Part shown: positions 1 through 8,155 of the stretch, piece by piece
Layout of the letters: the number at the start of each line of letters is the position of its first letter
Numbering within the stretch: position 1 is the stretch's first letter
Source: DATFQI01 sp963831105
GTDB taxonomy: Bacteria; Actinomycetota; Thermoleophilia; Solirubrobacterales; Solirubrobacteraceae
Assembly (NCBI GenBank): GCA_963831105.1
Contig: CAWHOS010000007.1
Location: 124,001-188,000 of the forward strand
Length of the DNA stretch: 64,000 nt
Direction of reading: 5' to 3'
Notes under the pieces: generated by a model
The model's database searches: none
Seen by the model: only the letters and a program-made list of their open reading frames with translations
What the model was told of the DNA's origin: nothing
Translations under genes and position numbers: made by a program

Positions 1-686
1 TGGGCGATCTCGCGCACCGGGTCGTGCGCTCCCGGCGCTTCGGCCGCCTTGGAGATGCCGCCGAACGGCGACCAGGGCAGGAACGCGATCCCGTGCCGCT
101 CGCACAGCTCGACCTCGCCCTTGCCGATCGGCGAGCCGTACTCGAGCGAGAGCTGGTTCTGCACGGAGACGAGGTCGACGATCGCGCGGGTCTCCTCGAT
201 CTGGTCGACGTTCGCGTTGGAGATCCCGATCCAGCGGACCTTGCCCTCGTCCTGGAGCTCCTTGAACGCGCCGATCGTCTCCGCGTAGGGCACGGTCGGA
301 TCGGGGCGGTGGTACTGGTAGAGGTCGATCCGGTCGGTCTCGAGCGCGCGCAGCGACTGCTCGCAGGCGCGCTTGATGTACTCGGGCCGGCCGTCGAGCT
401 CCCAGGCGCCGTCCTTGGTCCGGGTGTGGCCGCCCTTGGTGGCGACGATCACGCCGTCGCGGCGGCCTTTGAGCGCCTTCGCGATCAGCCGCTCGTTGTG
501 GCCGAAGTCCGTCTCGTCGGCCGAGTAGGCGTCGGCCGTGTCGATGAAGTTCACGCCCGCGTCCAGAGCGGCGTGGATCGTGCGGATCGACTGCTCCTCG
601 GGCGGGCGGCTGGAGAGCGACATCGGCATGCCGCCGAGCCCGATCGGGAACACCTCGGCGTCGCCGAGCTTGCGCGTCTTGGTCAT
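1..686 (-). CDS. Aldo/keto reductase, 3' end cut by window edge
   Basis: NADPH-dependent oxidoreductase of the aldo/keto reductase superfamily, a cytosolic TIM barrel. The start reads MTKTRKLGDAEVFPIGLG, followed by GVNFIDTADAYS (catalytic Asp and Tyr of the family), then VATKGG (catalytic Lys) and LYQYHRPDP with the catalytic His. WIGISN and VQNQLS are further family motifs. About 228 residues are present; the usual length is 300-330, so the C-terminus lies beyond position 1. The ATG at 686-684 follows AGGTGG. It is divergent from the GMC oxidoreductase with about 59 bp between starts. The substrate cannot be told from sequence. Confidence 0.9.
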   Translation of the reverse strand, partial: MTKTRKLGDAEVFPIGLGGMPMSLSSRPPEEQSIRTIHAALDAGVNFIDTADAYSADETDFGHNERLIAKALKGRRDGVIVATKGGHTRTKDGAWELDGRPEYIKRACEQSLRALETDRIDLYQYHRPDPTVPYAETIGAFKELQDEGKVRWIGISNANVDQIEETRAIVDLVSVQNQLSLEYGSPIGKGEVELCERHGIAFLPWSPFGGISKAAEAPGAHDPVREIA

Positions 687-745
687 GCCGTCAGTGCTAC
701 CACCTGACAAGATCGCCACACACGGCGACGAGGAGGAGTGCGGCG

Positions 746-2329
746 GTGTACGACTACGTGATCGTGGGCGCAGGGTCGGCGGGCTGCGTGCTCGCGAGCC
801 GGCTCAGCGAGGATCCGGGCGTGCGGGTGCTGCTCGTCGAGGCCGGGCCACCGGACACCGCGGACTTCATCCACATCCCCGCCGCGTTCAGTGCGCTCTT
901 CCGCACCCAGCACGACTGGGACCACTACACGGGCTGGGAGCCCGGGGCGAACAACCGCCGCATCTACCTGCCGCGCGGCCGGATGCTCGGCGGCTCCTCC
1001 TCGATGAACGCGATGATCTACATCCGCGGCAACCCGCTCGACTACGACGAGTGGGGCCTGTCCGGCTGGAGCTGGGACGACCTGCTGCCCTACTTCCTGC
1101 GCGCGGAGGACAACGAACGTGGCGCGAGCGCGTTCCACGGCGCGGGCGGCCCGCTGCCGGTGTCGGAGGCGCGCGCCCGCAGCGCCAGCTGCGAGGCCTT
1201 CATGGAGACGGTCGACGCGCTCGGCCTGGCCCGCAACGAGGACTTCAACGACGGCGAGCAGGACGGCTACGGCTACTACCAGGTGACCCAGCGCGACGGC
1301 CGCCGCGCCAGCGCCTCGGTCGCCTACCTGCACCCGGCGATGGAGCGGGAGAACCTGACGGTCGAGACCAACGCCCAGGTGCTCAAGGTGCTGTTCGCCG
1401 GCGGGCGCGCGGCCGGGGTGGCGGCGATGCGCGGCGGCGAGACGCTGACCTGGCAGGCCGAGCGCGAGGTGATCGTGTGCGGCGGCGCCTACAACTCGCC
1501 GCAGCTGCTGACGCTGTCGGGCATCGGGCGCCCGGACGAGCTCGAGCTGCTGCAGATCGAGCTCGTCGCGGAGTCGCCCGAGGTCGGCATGAACTTGCAG
1601 GATCACCCGACGGCCGGCGTGACGTACTTCTGCGAGGAGGAGAGCTCGCTCAAGGACGCGCTCAACGACGCCAACCTCGCGATGTGGATGCAGGGCCAGG
1701 GCCCGCTGACCTCCAACATCGGCGAGAACGGCGGCTTCGCCCGCACGCGCGGGGACCTCCCGGCGCCCGACGTCCAGTTCCACATGGTTCCCGTCGTGTT
1801 CGAGCAGGAGGGGCTGCTCGCGCCGCCCGCGCACGGCTTCACGCTCTCGGCCTGCGTGCTCAAGCCGCGCTCGCGCGGGATGGTGGCCGTCACGACCCCG
1901 GACCCCACCGGCAAGCCGTTCATCGTGCACGGCTACTACACGGAGCCCGAGGACATGGCCTCCGCCGTGGCCGGGCTGCGGATGGTGTTGAACTTCTGCA
2001 GCGCGGAGCCGCTCGCGCGCTACGCCGAGACGCCGAACATGGCGCCGGCGTCCGACTCCGAGGAGGACCTCGAGGCGCACGTCAGGGCGAACTGCCAGAC
2101 GATCTACCACCCGGTCGGGACGTGCCGGATGGGGTCCGACGCCACGTCGGTCGTCGACCCGGAGCTGCGCGTGCGCGGGGTCGAGGGGCTGCGGGTCGTG
2201 GACGCGTCGGTGATGCCGAGCGTGCCGCGCGGGAACACGAACGCCCCGGTGATCGCGATCGCGGAGCGCGCGGCGGACCTCATCCGCGGGCGCGAGCCGG
2301 CGCGGGCGTCGGAGGCGTCGGCCGCCTAG
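746..2329 (+). CDS. GMC-family FAD oxidoreductase (choline dehydrogenase-like)
   Basis: Flavoprotein oxidising an alcohol group; the family includes choline dehydrogenase, glucose oxidase and aryl-alcohol oxidase. It has 527 residues, a normal length. The N-terminal Rossmann motif is VGAGSAGC (residues 7-14), GMC signature 1 is GRMLGGSSSMNAMIY near 80-95, signature 2 is GGAYNSPQLLTLSGIG near 250, and the C-terminal active site has YHPVGTCRMG (His) and GNTNAP (Asn). The GTG start at 746 follows AGGAGGAG with 7 nt spacing, which decides the start. No signal peptide, so cytosolic. No choline or betaine genes are adjacent, so the substrate is unknown. Confidence 0.92.
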   Translation: MYDYVIVGAGSAGCVLASRLSEDPGVRVLLVEAGPPDTADFIHIPAAFSALFRTQHDWDHYTGWEPGANNRRIYLPRGRMLGGSSSMNAMIYIRGNPLDYDEWGLSGWSWDDLLPYFLRAEDNERGASAFHGAGGPLPVSEARARSASCEAFMETVDALGLARNEDFNDGEQDGYGYYQVTQRDGRRASASVAYLHPAMERENLTVETNAQVLKVLFAGGRAAGVAAMRGGETLTWQAEREVIVCGGAYNSPQLLTLSGIGRPDELELLQIELVAESPEVGMNLQDHPTAGVTYFCEEESSLKDALNDANLAMWMQGQGPLTSNIGENGGFARTRGDLPAPDVQFHMVPVVFEQEGLLAPPAHGFTLSACVLKPRSRGMVAVTTPDPTGKPFIVHGYYTEPEDMASAVAGLRMVLNFCSAEPLARYAETPNMAPASDSEEDLEAHVRANCQTIYHPVGTCRMGSDATSVVDPELRVRGVEGLRVVDASVMPSVPRGNTNAPVIAIAERAADLIRGREPARASEASAA

Positions 2330-2394
2330 CGGAGCGGCGCGACGGCCCCGCCGTCGAGATCGTTCGGCGCGACCTAGCGGAGCGGCGCGACGGC
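2325..2394. repeat. 22-bp direct duplication at the 3' ends of two convergent genes
   Basis: A 22-bp sequence at 2325-2346 (starting CCTAGCGGAGCGG) recurs exactly at 2373-2394, and the match continues 7 bp further with one mismatch. The first copy carries the stop codon of the GMC gene. The second carries the last codons (AVAPLR) and stop of the convergent gene. A local duplication is the simplest explanation. Confidence 0.85.
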
Positions 2395-2958
2395 GCCGCC
2401 GCTCACGAGCGCGCGGGCGCGGGCGGGGTCCGGGCTGTAGACCTCCACCAGGAGGTCGCTGCCCGGGCTGGCCGCGTAGACGCTCTCGGGCCGCTCGATG
2501 CTCCACAGCATCACGCCGCCGTCGGCCAGCTCGGCCGATCGCTGCTGGTCGCCGGAGGCCGCGGCCTTCGCGGCGGCCAGCGCGTCGCTGCGCGGGTAGG
2601 TGCCGATCGTCAGGTAGTCCGCCCGCTTGTCGCCGATCTTCGCGGTGCCGTTCAGGTAGCGGACCCAGACCTCGCCGTTCGAGCCGCGGGTGATCTCGGG
2701 GCGGGTGCCCGCGGGGGCGGCGACGCCGTACACGTCGTGGCCGGAGTCGGCGGCCACGGCGGCGAGCACCTCGGCGGTGAGCAGCGCCGGCTGTCCGGCG
2801 GCCGGCAGCGCGGGCGCGTCGTCGCGGGTGAGCTGGACCGCGGCGAAGGCGCCGCCCGCGGCCAGGAGCGCGACGAGCAGGAGCGCGATCACCAGTCGCC
2901 GGCGCGGGCGGCGACGCTGGCGCGACACGGTGGCCGCGGTGGCGGGGACGGCGCTCAT
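2374..2958 (-). CDS. Hypothetical single-pass membrane-anchored protein
   Basis: A 194-residue protein I do not recognise. It has a basic cytoplasmic N-terminus (residues 1-21, many Arg), one transmembrane helix (about 22-44, rich in Leu/Val/Ala) and an extracytoplasmic domain of about 150 residues with a motif YLTIGTYPRSDA and the tract VRYLNGTAKIGDKRADY. The repeated Ala-rich stretch is low complexity. The ATG at 2958 lies 16 bp after the stop of the collagen-like gene on the same strand, so the two are probably cotranscribed and both act at the cell surface. The last codons derive from a local duplication shared with the neighbouring gene. Confidence 0.7.
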   Translation of the reverse strand: MSAVPATAATVSRQRRRPRRRLVIALLLVALLAAGGAFAAVQLTRDDAPALPAAGQPALLTAEVLAAVAADSGHDVYGVAAPAGTRPEITRGSNGEVWVRYLNGTAKIGDKRADYLTIGTYPRSDALAAAKAAASGDQQRSAELADGGVMLWSIERPESVYAASPGSDLLVEVYSPDPARARALVSGGAVAPLR

Positions 2959-2974
2959 TCCCTGCTTATCGGCT

Positions 2975-4738
2975 TTAGGAGCCCGAAGCTCCAGCCGTAC
3001 CGGCGACGCGGTTGGCGGCGCCGAGCGGCGTGGCGATGATCTTCGTCTCGCGGGCCGTCGCGGCCGACGTCGTGCGGCAGCGCAGCACGATGGTCCCGGC
3101 CGAGCTCAGCGTCGCGGTCAGGTGCATGTTCGCGGTCACGGAGTTGTTCTGCGTGTGGCCGTAGTTGCCCGAGTCGACGTCGTCGGTCGCCGTGGGAGCG
3201 GCCGGGTCGCCGTTGAGCGAGCAGGCCCAGTCCGCGGTGCCGGCTCCCTTGGTGAGCCGGGTCACGGCGTCGAGGCTGTAGCTGCCGGCGGGCAGGCTGA
3301 TCGCGGTGATGGCCACGGTCGTGTCGGCCGCCAGCGCGACCGCGCCGTCCAGGTAGACCTCCTTGGCGGTCACCATGCCGCTCGTGCCGGCCGGACCCTG
3401 GGGACCCATCGCGCCGGTGTCGCCCTTGTCGCCCTTCGGGCCCTGGGCGCCCGTGTCGCCCTTGTCGCCCTTCGGGCCCTGCGCGCCCGCGGCGCCCGTG
3501 GCACCGGCCGGACCCTGCGCGCCGGCCGGCGCCGGCCGGACCCGGCGAGCCCGTGTCGCCCTTGGCGCCGTCAGCACCCGCCGTGCCCGCGGGACCCTGA
3601 GCGCCATCGGCGCCCGCGTCACCCGCGTCGCCCTTGTCGCCCTTCGGGCCGGTCAGACCCTGCGGGCCCATCGGGCCGGCGGGGCCCTGCGCGCCATCGG
3701 CGCCGGCCGGACCCTGGGCGCCGGTCTCGCCGGTGTCTCCCTTCGGGCCCTGGAGGCCCTGCGGCCCCTGCGGCCCCGCGGGGCCCTGCGCGCCGTCGGC
3801 GCCGGCCGGGCCCTGCGCGCCATCGGCGCCGGCCGGGACCCTGCGCGCCGGTCTCGCCGGTGTCGCCCTTCGGGCCCTGAAGTCCCTGCGGGCCGGCCGG
3901 ACCGGCCGGACCCTGGGCGCCCGTGTCGCCCTTGGCGCCGTCAGCGCCGGCCGCACCGGTGTCGCCCTTGTCGCCCTTGGCGCCATCGGCACCCGCAGCA
4001 CCGGTGTCGCCCTTGTCGCCCTTGGCGCCGTCAGCGCCGGCCGCACCGGTGTCGCCCTTATCCCCCTTCGCGCCGTCAGCGCCAGCAGCACCGGTGTCGC
4101 CCTTCGCGCCGTCAGCGCCGGCAGCACCGGTGTCGCCCTTGTCGCCCTTGGCGCCGTCAGCGCCTGCGGCGCCGGTGTCGCCCTTGGCGCCGTCAGCGCC
4201 GGCAGCACCGGTGTCGCCCTTCGCACCATCAGCGCCTGCAGCACCGGTGTCGCCCTTCGCGCCGTCAACGCCGGCTGCGCCGGTGTCGCCCTGGGCGCCG
4301 TCCTTGCCGTCGACGCCCGCGGCGCCCGCGAGGCCGTCGATGCCGTCCGCGCCGGTCGCGCCGTCGACGCCGTTCACGCCGTCCATGCCGGCCGGGCCGG
4401 TGGCGCCCGCCGGGCCGGTGGCGCCGATCGCGCCCGCGGGACCGGCCGAGCCGTCGAGGCCGTTGGAGCCCGCCGTGCCGGCCGGGCCGGCCGTGCCGCG
4501 CCCGCCGGTCTCGCCCTCGAGCGCCCGCGCGGCCCGTGCGGCCGACGGGGCCGCGGGCGCCGACCGCGCCGCGGTCCGCGCGCACGTCGCGGACGATCTT
4601 CGTCCGCTCGCCGCCCGTGCTCTTCGTCACGCCGGTCGCGCCGACCGTGGCCGTACCGGCCGCGAGCGCGACGCCGACGATGGGGAGCGCCTTCGCGGCG
4701 GTCACCTCCGAGAGCGTTACGAGGATTTTCGAGAACAT
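2975..4738 (-). CDS. Collagen-like surface protein, reading frame broken three times
   Basis: Secreted or surface fibre protein built on Gly-X-Y repeats. It starts MFSKILVTLSEVTAAKALP with a hydrophobic segment near residues 15-35. About 300 residues of GXY follow, with units such as GDTGAAGADGAKGDT and GPQGLQGPKGDTGE. A non-repetitive C-terminal domain of about 130 residues begins near TAKEVYLDGAVALA and probably trimerises or binds ligand (inference). The GXY pattern passes through all three minus-strand frames, with breaks near 4530, 3837 (GCCGGGACC) and 3540. The total length is divisible by three, so the shifts cancel. Breaks may be sequence errors in a near-repetitive GC tract or, less likely, slippage-based variation. 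The same fold occurs in phage tail fibres, but no phage genes are nearby. Confidence 0.8.
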
Positions 4739-4843
4739 GGCGTGTCTTCCCTGAGTCCGAGGCGGACGGGGATCCTTCCCCCTCCGCAATTCACCATCGG
4801 CGGGTGCCATGAGGCCCTCGATGGACCCTGGACAGGTGTCCGG

Positions 4844-7061
4844 TCAGACGGTGCGGGGCACGACACGCCCCGTCTGGGGCGCCGTGCTGGCCCACGGCGG
4901 GGCGGGGCGGCCGAGGCGGTAGCCCTGGCCGAGGTCCACGCGGGCGTCGACGAGCACGGCGAGCTCCTCGTCGGTCTCGATCCCCTCCGCGCACAGCAGC
5001 GCGCCGGTGCGCGCGGAGAACGCCGCGAAGGACTCGATCAGCGCGAGCCGCTCGGCGTCCTCGTCGACGCCGCTCACGAGGCTGCGATCGAGCTTGATGA
5101 TCTCGGGGCGGATGCGCACCACGTGCTGCAGGCCCGCGTAGCCGGCGCCCGCGTCGTCGAGGGCGATCTTCGCGCCCCGCGCGCGCAGGTCGGCGAGGAT
5201 GCGCTGCAGCGCCTCGTCGTCCGGAGGCAGCTCCTGCTCGGTGATCTCGATCACGATCCCGTCGAGGTCCTCGGGCAGCGCGCCCTGGACGGCGTCCGTG
5301 GCGAGCGCGCCCGCGTCGAGGTTGAGCGAGAGCCAGGTGCGGTTCGGCCGTCCGGGCACCTCGACCATCCGCCGCAGCGCCAGCGCCTGCAGCAGCGGCC
5401 CCAGGCCGCAGCGGCGCGCCAGGTCGAACCACTCGTCGGGCCGGCGGCCGTCCTCGGCCGGGAAGCGCGAGAGGCCCTCGTAGCCGGCCACGCGGCCCGT
5501 CGCGAGATCCACGATCGGCTGGAAGACCGGCGTGATCAGCGTCGGGTCGTCGAGCAGGCGCCGGACGGCCGCGCGCTGCTGGTCGACCGCCGCCTCGCCC
5601 GCGTCGGCGTCGACGCGGCGCGTCTGACCGCGGCCCAGGCGCTTGGCCTGGTAGAGCGCGGCGTCGGCGAGGTCGAGCAGGCTCGCGGGGGTGTCCGTGT
5701 CGGTCGGCCACGCGGCCACGCCGGCCGAGCAGTCCAGCGAGAAGCCGTCGATCGGCAGCCCGCGGATCAAGCGCCCGTGCGCGCTCGGCGACGCGGAACG
5801 CCTCGTCCGCGCCCACGTCGGCCAGCAGGATCCCGAACTCCTCGCCGCCGAGGCGGCCGACGAGGTCGTGCGCGCCGCGGACCGCCTCGCGCAGCTTCGC
5901 GGCCACCTCGCGCAGCACCTGGTCGCCGTAGGGATGGCCGCGCGTGTCGTTGAGGAACTTGAAGTGGTCGAGGTCGAGCACCACGACCGCCGCCGAGCGC
6001 GACGAGCTGATCGTGTCGGCCAGCGCCTGGTGGAAGCGGCGGTGGTTCGCGAGCCCCGTCAGCGGATCGCTCTCGGCGAGCGCCTGCAGGCGGTCGCGCT
6101 GCGCCCCCACGAGCGTCGCCATGTCGTTGAAGCCGCCGACCAGCGTGCGGATCTCGCCGGCGCCGGAAGGCGTGACGCGGGCCGTGTAGTCACCGCCCTC
6201 GACCTGCTGCATGGCGGCGCGCAGGCTCTCCACCGGCCGGACGACGGACCGGCGCAGGAGCTTGGAGAGCACGAGCATCAGACCGGCGACGATCAGCACG
6301 CCGGCGCCGCCCACGAGCAGGAGGCTGGAGACGGTCGCGTCCCGGCGGGCGTCCGAGGCGACGGCCACCTGGACGCGGGTGTGCGAGCCGTCGTCGAGCT
6401 CGAGCGGCCACTCGAACCCGGCGGTCCCGTGCGGCGCCGGCACCTTCGCCCCGGCGACGGTCTCGAGGCGCACGAGCACGCCGGTGGCGCGCTCGACCCT
6501 CGCCAGCAGCTTGCGGTCGACCGACTGCCCGACGACGAGCGCGCGGCCCGTCTTGGTCCACGTGACGGCGAGCACGAACGGCTCGTCCTGCTTCGAGCGC
6601 CCGGTCCCGGCCACCGGGCGGCCGTCGCGCCGGGCCTGCTCGAGCAGGGCACGGGTGAACGGGAGCCGCGCCCACGCCAGCCTCCCGTCGCCGACGGGCG
6701 TCCCACCGTCGTCGATCGCGGCGGCGAGCGTCAGCCCCTCGCGCCGAGAGAAGCCCATCAGCCGCTCCTCGAGCGCGCGGCCCTTCCCCGCGCCGGAGTC
6801 GTCGACCAGCTCGGCGACCTCGGCGCTCAGCCGCTGCTGGATCGCGCCGAGCTCCCCCGTGACGAGATGCCGCGCGGTCTCGGCCTGAGCCTCGAGCTCC
6901 CGGTCGACCGCGGACCGCGCGACCACCGCGGCCCCGACCGCCGCGAGCGCCACGACCAGCGCCAGCGCCAGCGCGAACGGCACCAGCGCCTGCGCGCGCA
7001 GGGGCAACGAGGCGCCGGGCGTCGCCGTAGGGGAATCCGGCGCTCGCCGGCCGCGTCGCAT
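4844..7061 (-). CDS. Membrane GGDEF-EAL protein for c-di-GMP turnover (one frameshift)
   Basis: About 738 residues. A transmembrane helix (about 25-48) leads to an extracytoplasmic sensor (50-230), a second helix (about 233-253) and a HAMP-like linker (255-305). Next comes a GGDEF domain with DPLTGLANHRRFHQAL and an intact GGEEF signature near residue 407. The RxxD inhibitory site is not preserved (RGAHD). The EAL domain has EGL in place of EAL but keeps LNLDAG, EITEQE, DDAGAGY, IKLDRS, AEGIE and GQGYRLG, so phosphodiesterase activity is plausible. One extra base near 5775 breaks the frame between the two domains. GTG at 7067 is an alternative start to the ATG at 7061; neither has a clear ribosome site. 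Confidence 0.88.
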
Positions 7062-7118
7062 GTTCACTGCGTCGGCGGCACACGAGCGCGCTCGATAGCC
7101 ACTGGACGGACGGTTGAT

Positions 7119-7163
7119 CGAGCGGTTGATTGTTCAGGCTGAGCCTGAACAATCAACCGCTCG
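7119..7163. repeat. Dispersed palindrome, copy A (perfect 22-bp arms)
   Basis: Perfect inverted repeat: left arm 7119-7140 (CGAGCGGTTGATTGTTCAGG then CT), one-base loop at 7141, right arm 7142-7163. It contains the stop codon of the AbiEi/DUF559 gene at 7134-7136, so the last residues of that protein (AVDCSGSA) are encoded by the palindrome. Related copies sit at 8046-8090 and 41819-41863. It could act as a bidirectional terminator and resembles a REP/MITE-type element. Confidence 0.93.
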
Positions 7164-8098
7164 CGGTGCTCCGGCCTCTCCGAAGCGCTTGAGCGTGGCG
7201 GCACAATGGGCGATCGCCTGGTCCCAGGTGACACGAATCACGCGGTCACCGTGTGCTTCGAGGATCCGCTGCCGCTCGAGGTCGGCCGCGCGTTCGAGCG
7301 GGTCGTCGTGATGCGGGCCGTCCGCCTCGATCACGAGCCGTTGCTCGGGCCAGCGGAAGTCCGGGACGATCCGGCGGCCTCGCGATGTACAACGGCGCAT
7401 TGACAAGCGGATGAACGAACCCGCCGCGCAGGATGAGATCGAGCACGACGTCCTCGAGCTCGCTCTGCGTCGGAGCGGCGCTCCTGGCAAGGATCCGCGC
7501 GAGCTTCTTGCGCCCGCGCGTCGGCCCGGGGCCGTGCAGCACCTCCACCAGCGAGCCGCACTGTCGTGAGCTTGAGGAACTGCGCCTGCCGGACCGCCCG
7601 TCGCAGCCGGTGCTCGGGCAACACCGCGGCGAGGTCCAGCAGCGTGCGCTCCGCCGTGGTGACCGGGATCCCGCGGACCGTGGTGACGTGGTGCGGGGGC
7701 AGGTACGAGGTGCAATGGCCGTTGATCCGCGGGTGCCGCGGGACGCTGTCACCGAGCACGAGCACGTCCGGGTACCTGTCCTCCCACCTGATGATGTTCT
7801 GAGCATCGCCCGCGGACCGATGGCTCAGCACCGCCTCCTCCCCGCACGCCTTGACCGCCGCCAGGTAGCAGCCGTCCAGGGTCGACGTTCGCGTGACCGA
7901 CCGCGTAGACACCCGATGCAGCGGGTGCAGCCGGCCGTTCCCGACACGCACGGAGATCGCATCGTGGGTGAACCCGCACGCGATGAGGTCTGCGAAGGTC
8001 ACCACTCCGTGCTGGCGAGCAGCGAGCTTCGCGAGCTGCACGTCGCGAGCGGTTGATTGTTCAGGCTCAGCCTGAAGAACTAACCGGTCGATTTGCAT
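7134..8098 (-). CDS. AbiEi-type wHTH plus DUF559 (Vsr-like nuclease fold) protein, two frameshifts
   Basis: About 320 residues. The N-terminal region (LAARQHGVVTFADLIACGF) matches the AbiEi-type winged helix seen in type IV antitoxins. GIPVTTAERTLLDLA is the family's central motif. The C-terminal DUF559 domain has PDFRWPEQRLVIEADGPHH, a PD-(D/E)XK-like core with Glu-x-Asp in place of Glu-x-Lys, then LERQRILEAHGDRVIRVTWD. The motifs lie in three frames, with breaks near 7560 and 7375, so the gene is either damaged or affected by sequence error. Start ATG at 8098. Both gene ends lie at palindromes: residues near VLQAEPEQSTAR come from copy B, and the stop lies within copy A. Function is unproven; such genes are often multicopy in soil actinobacteria (family knowledge). 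Confidence 0.8.
8046..8090. repeat. Dispersed palindrome, copy B (imperfect)
   Basis: Left arm 8046-8067 is identical to the left arm of copy A (7119-7140). A one-base loop follows at 8068. The right arm 8069-8090 differs from a perfect complement at 4 of 22 positions. It lies within the first codons of the AbiEi/DUF559 gene, just inside its ATG at 8098. Confidence 0.9.
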
Positions 8099-8155
8099 GG
8101 CCGGGAGCGTGGCTGCGCAGGGTGAACGGATCAACGCGCGTTTGCCGCGAAAGCG

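Noticed and set aside
538..3039. Long open frame antisense or out of frame to the GMC oxidoreductase
   Set aside because: Composition is Arg/Gly/Ala-rich with no family similarity; GC-rich codon bias makes such shadows common on both strands here.
3619..4386. Regular short repeats in the collagen-like gene as a CRISPR array or satellite
   Set aside because: The periodicity is 9 and 18 bp and codes for Gly-X-Y triplets; there are no unique spacers of CRISPR length and no cas genes.
2975..4738. Phage tail fibre and hidden prophage
   Set aside because: Collagen-like proteins are common on actinobacterial surfaces; no integrase, capsid, portal or terminase gene occurs nearby.
4844..5770. A separate stand-alone EAL gene
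   Set aside because: The GGDEF domain runs directly into it and one extra base near 5775 restores a single GGDEF-EAL protein.
7134..8098. A complete type IV toxin-antitoxin pair
   Set aside because: Only an AbiEi-like domain is present; there is no AbiEii-type nucleotidyltransferase next to it, and the C-terminus is DUF559.
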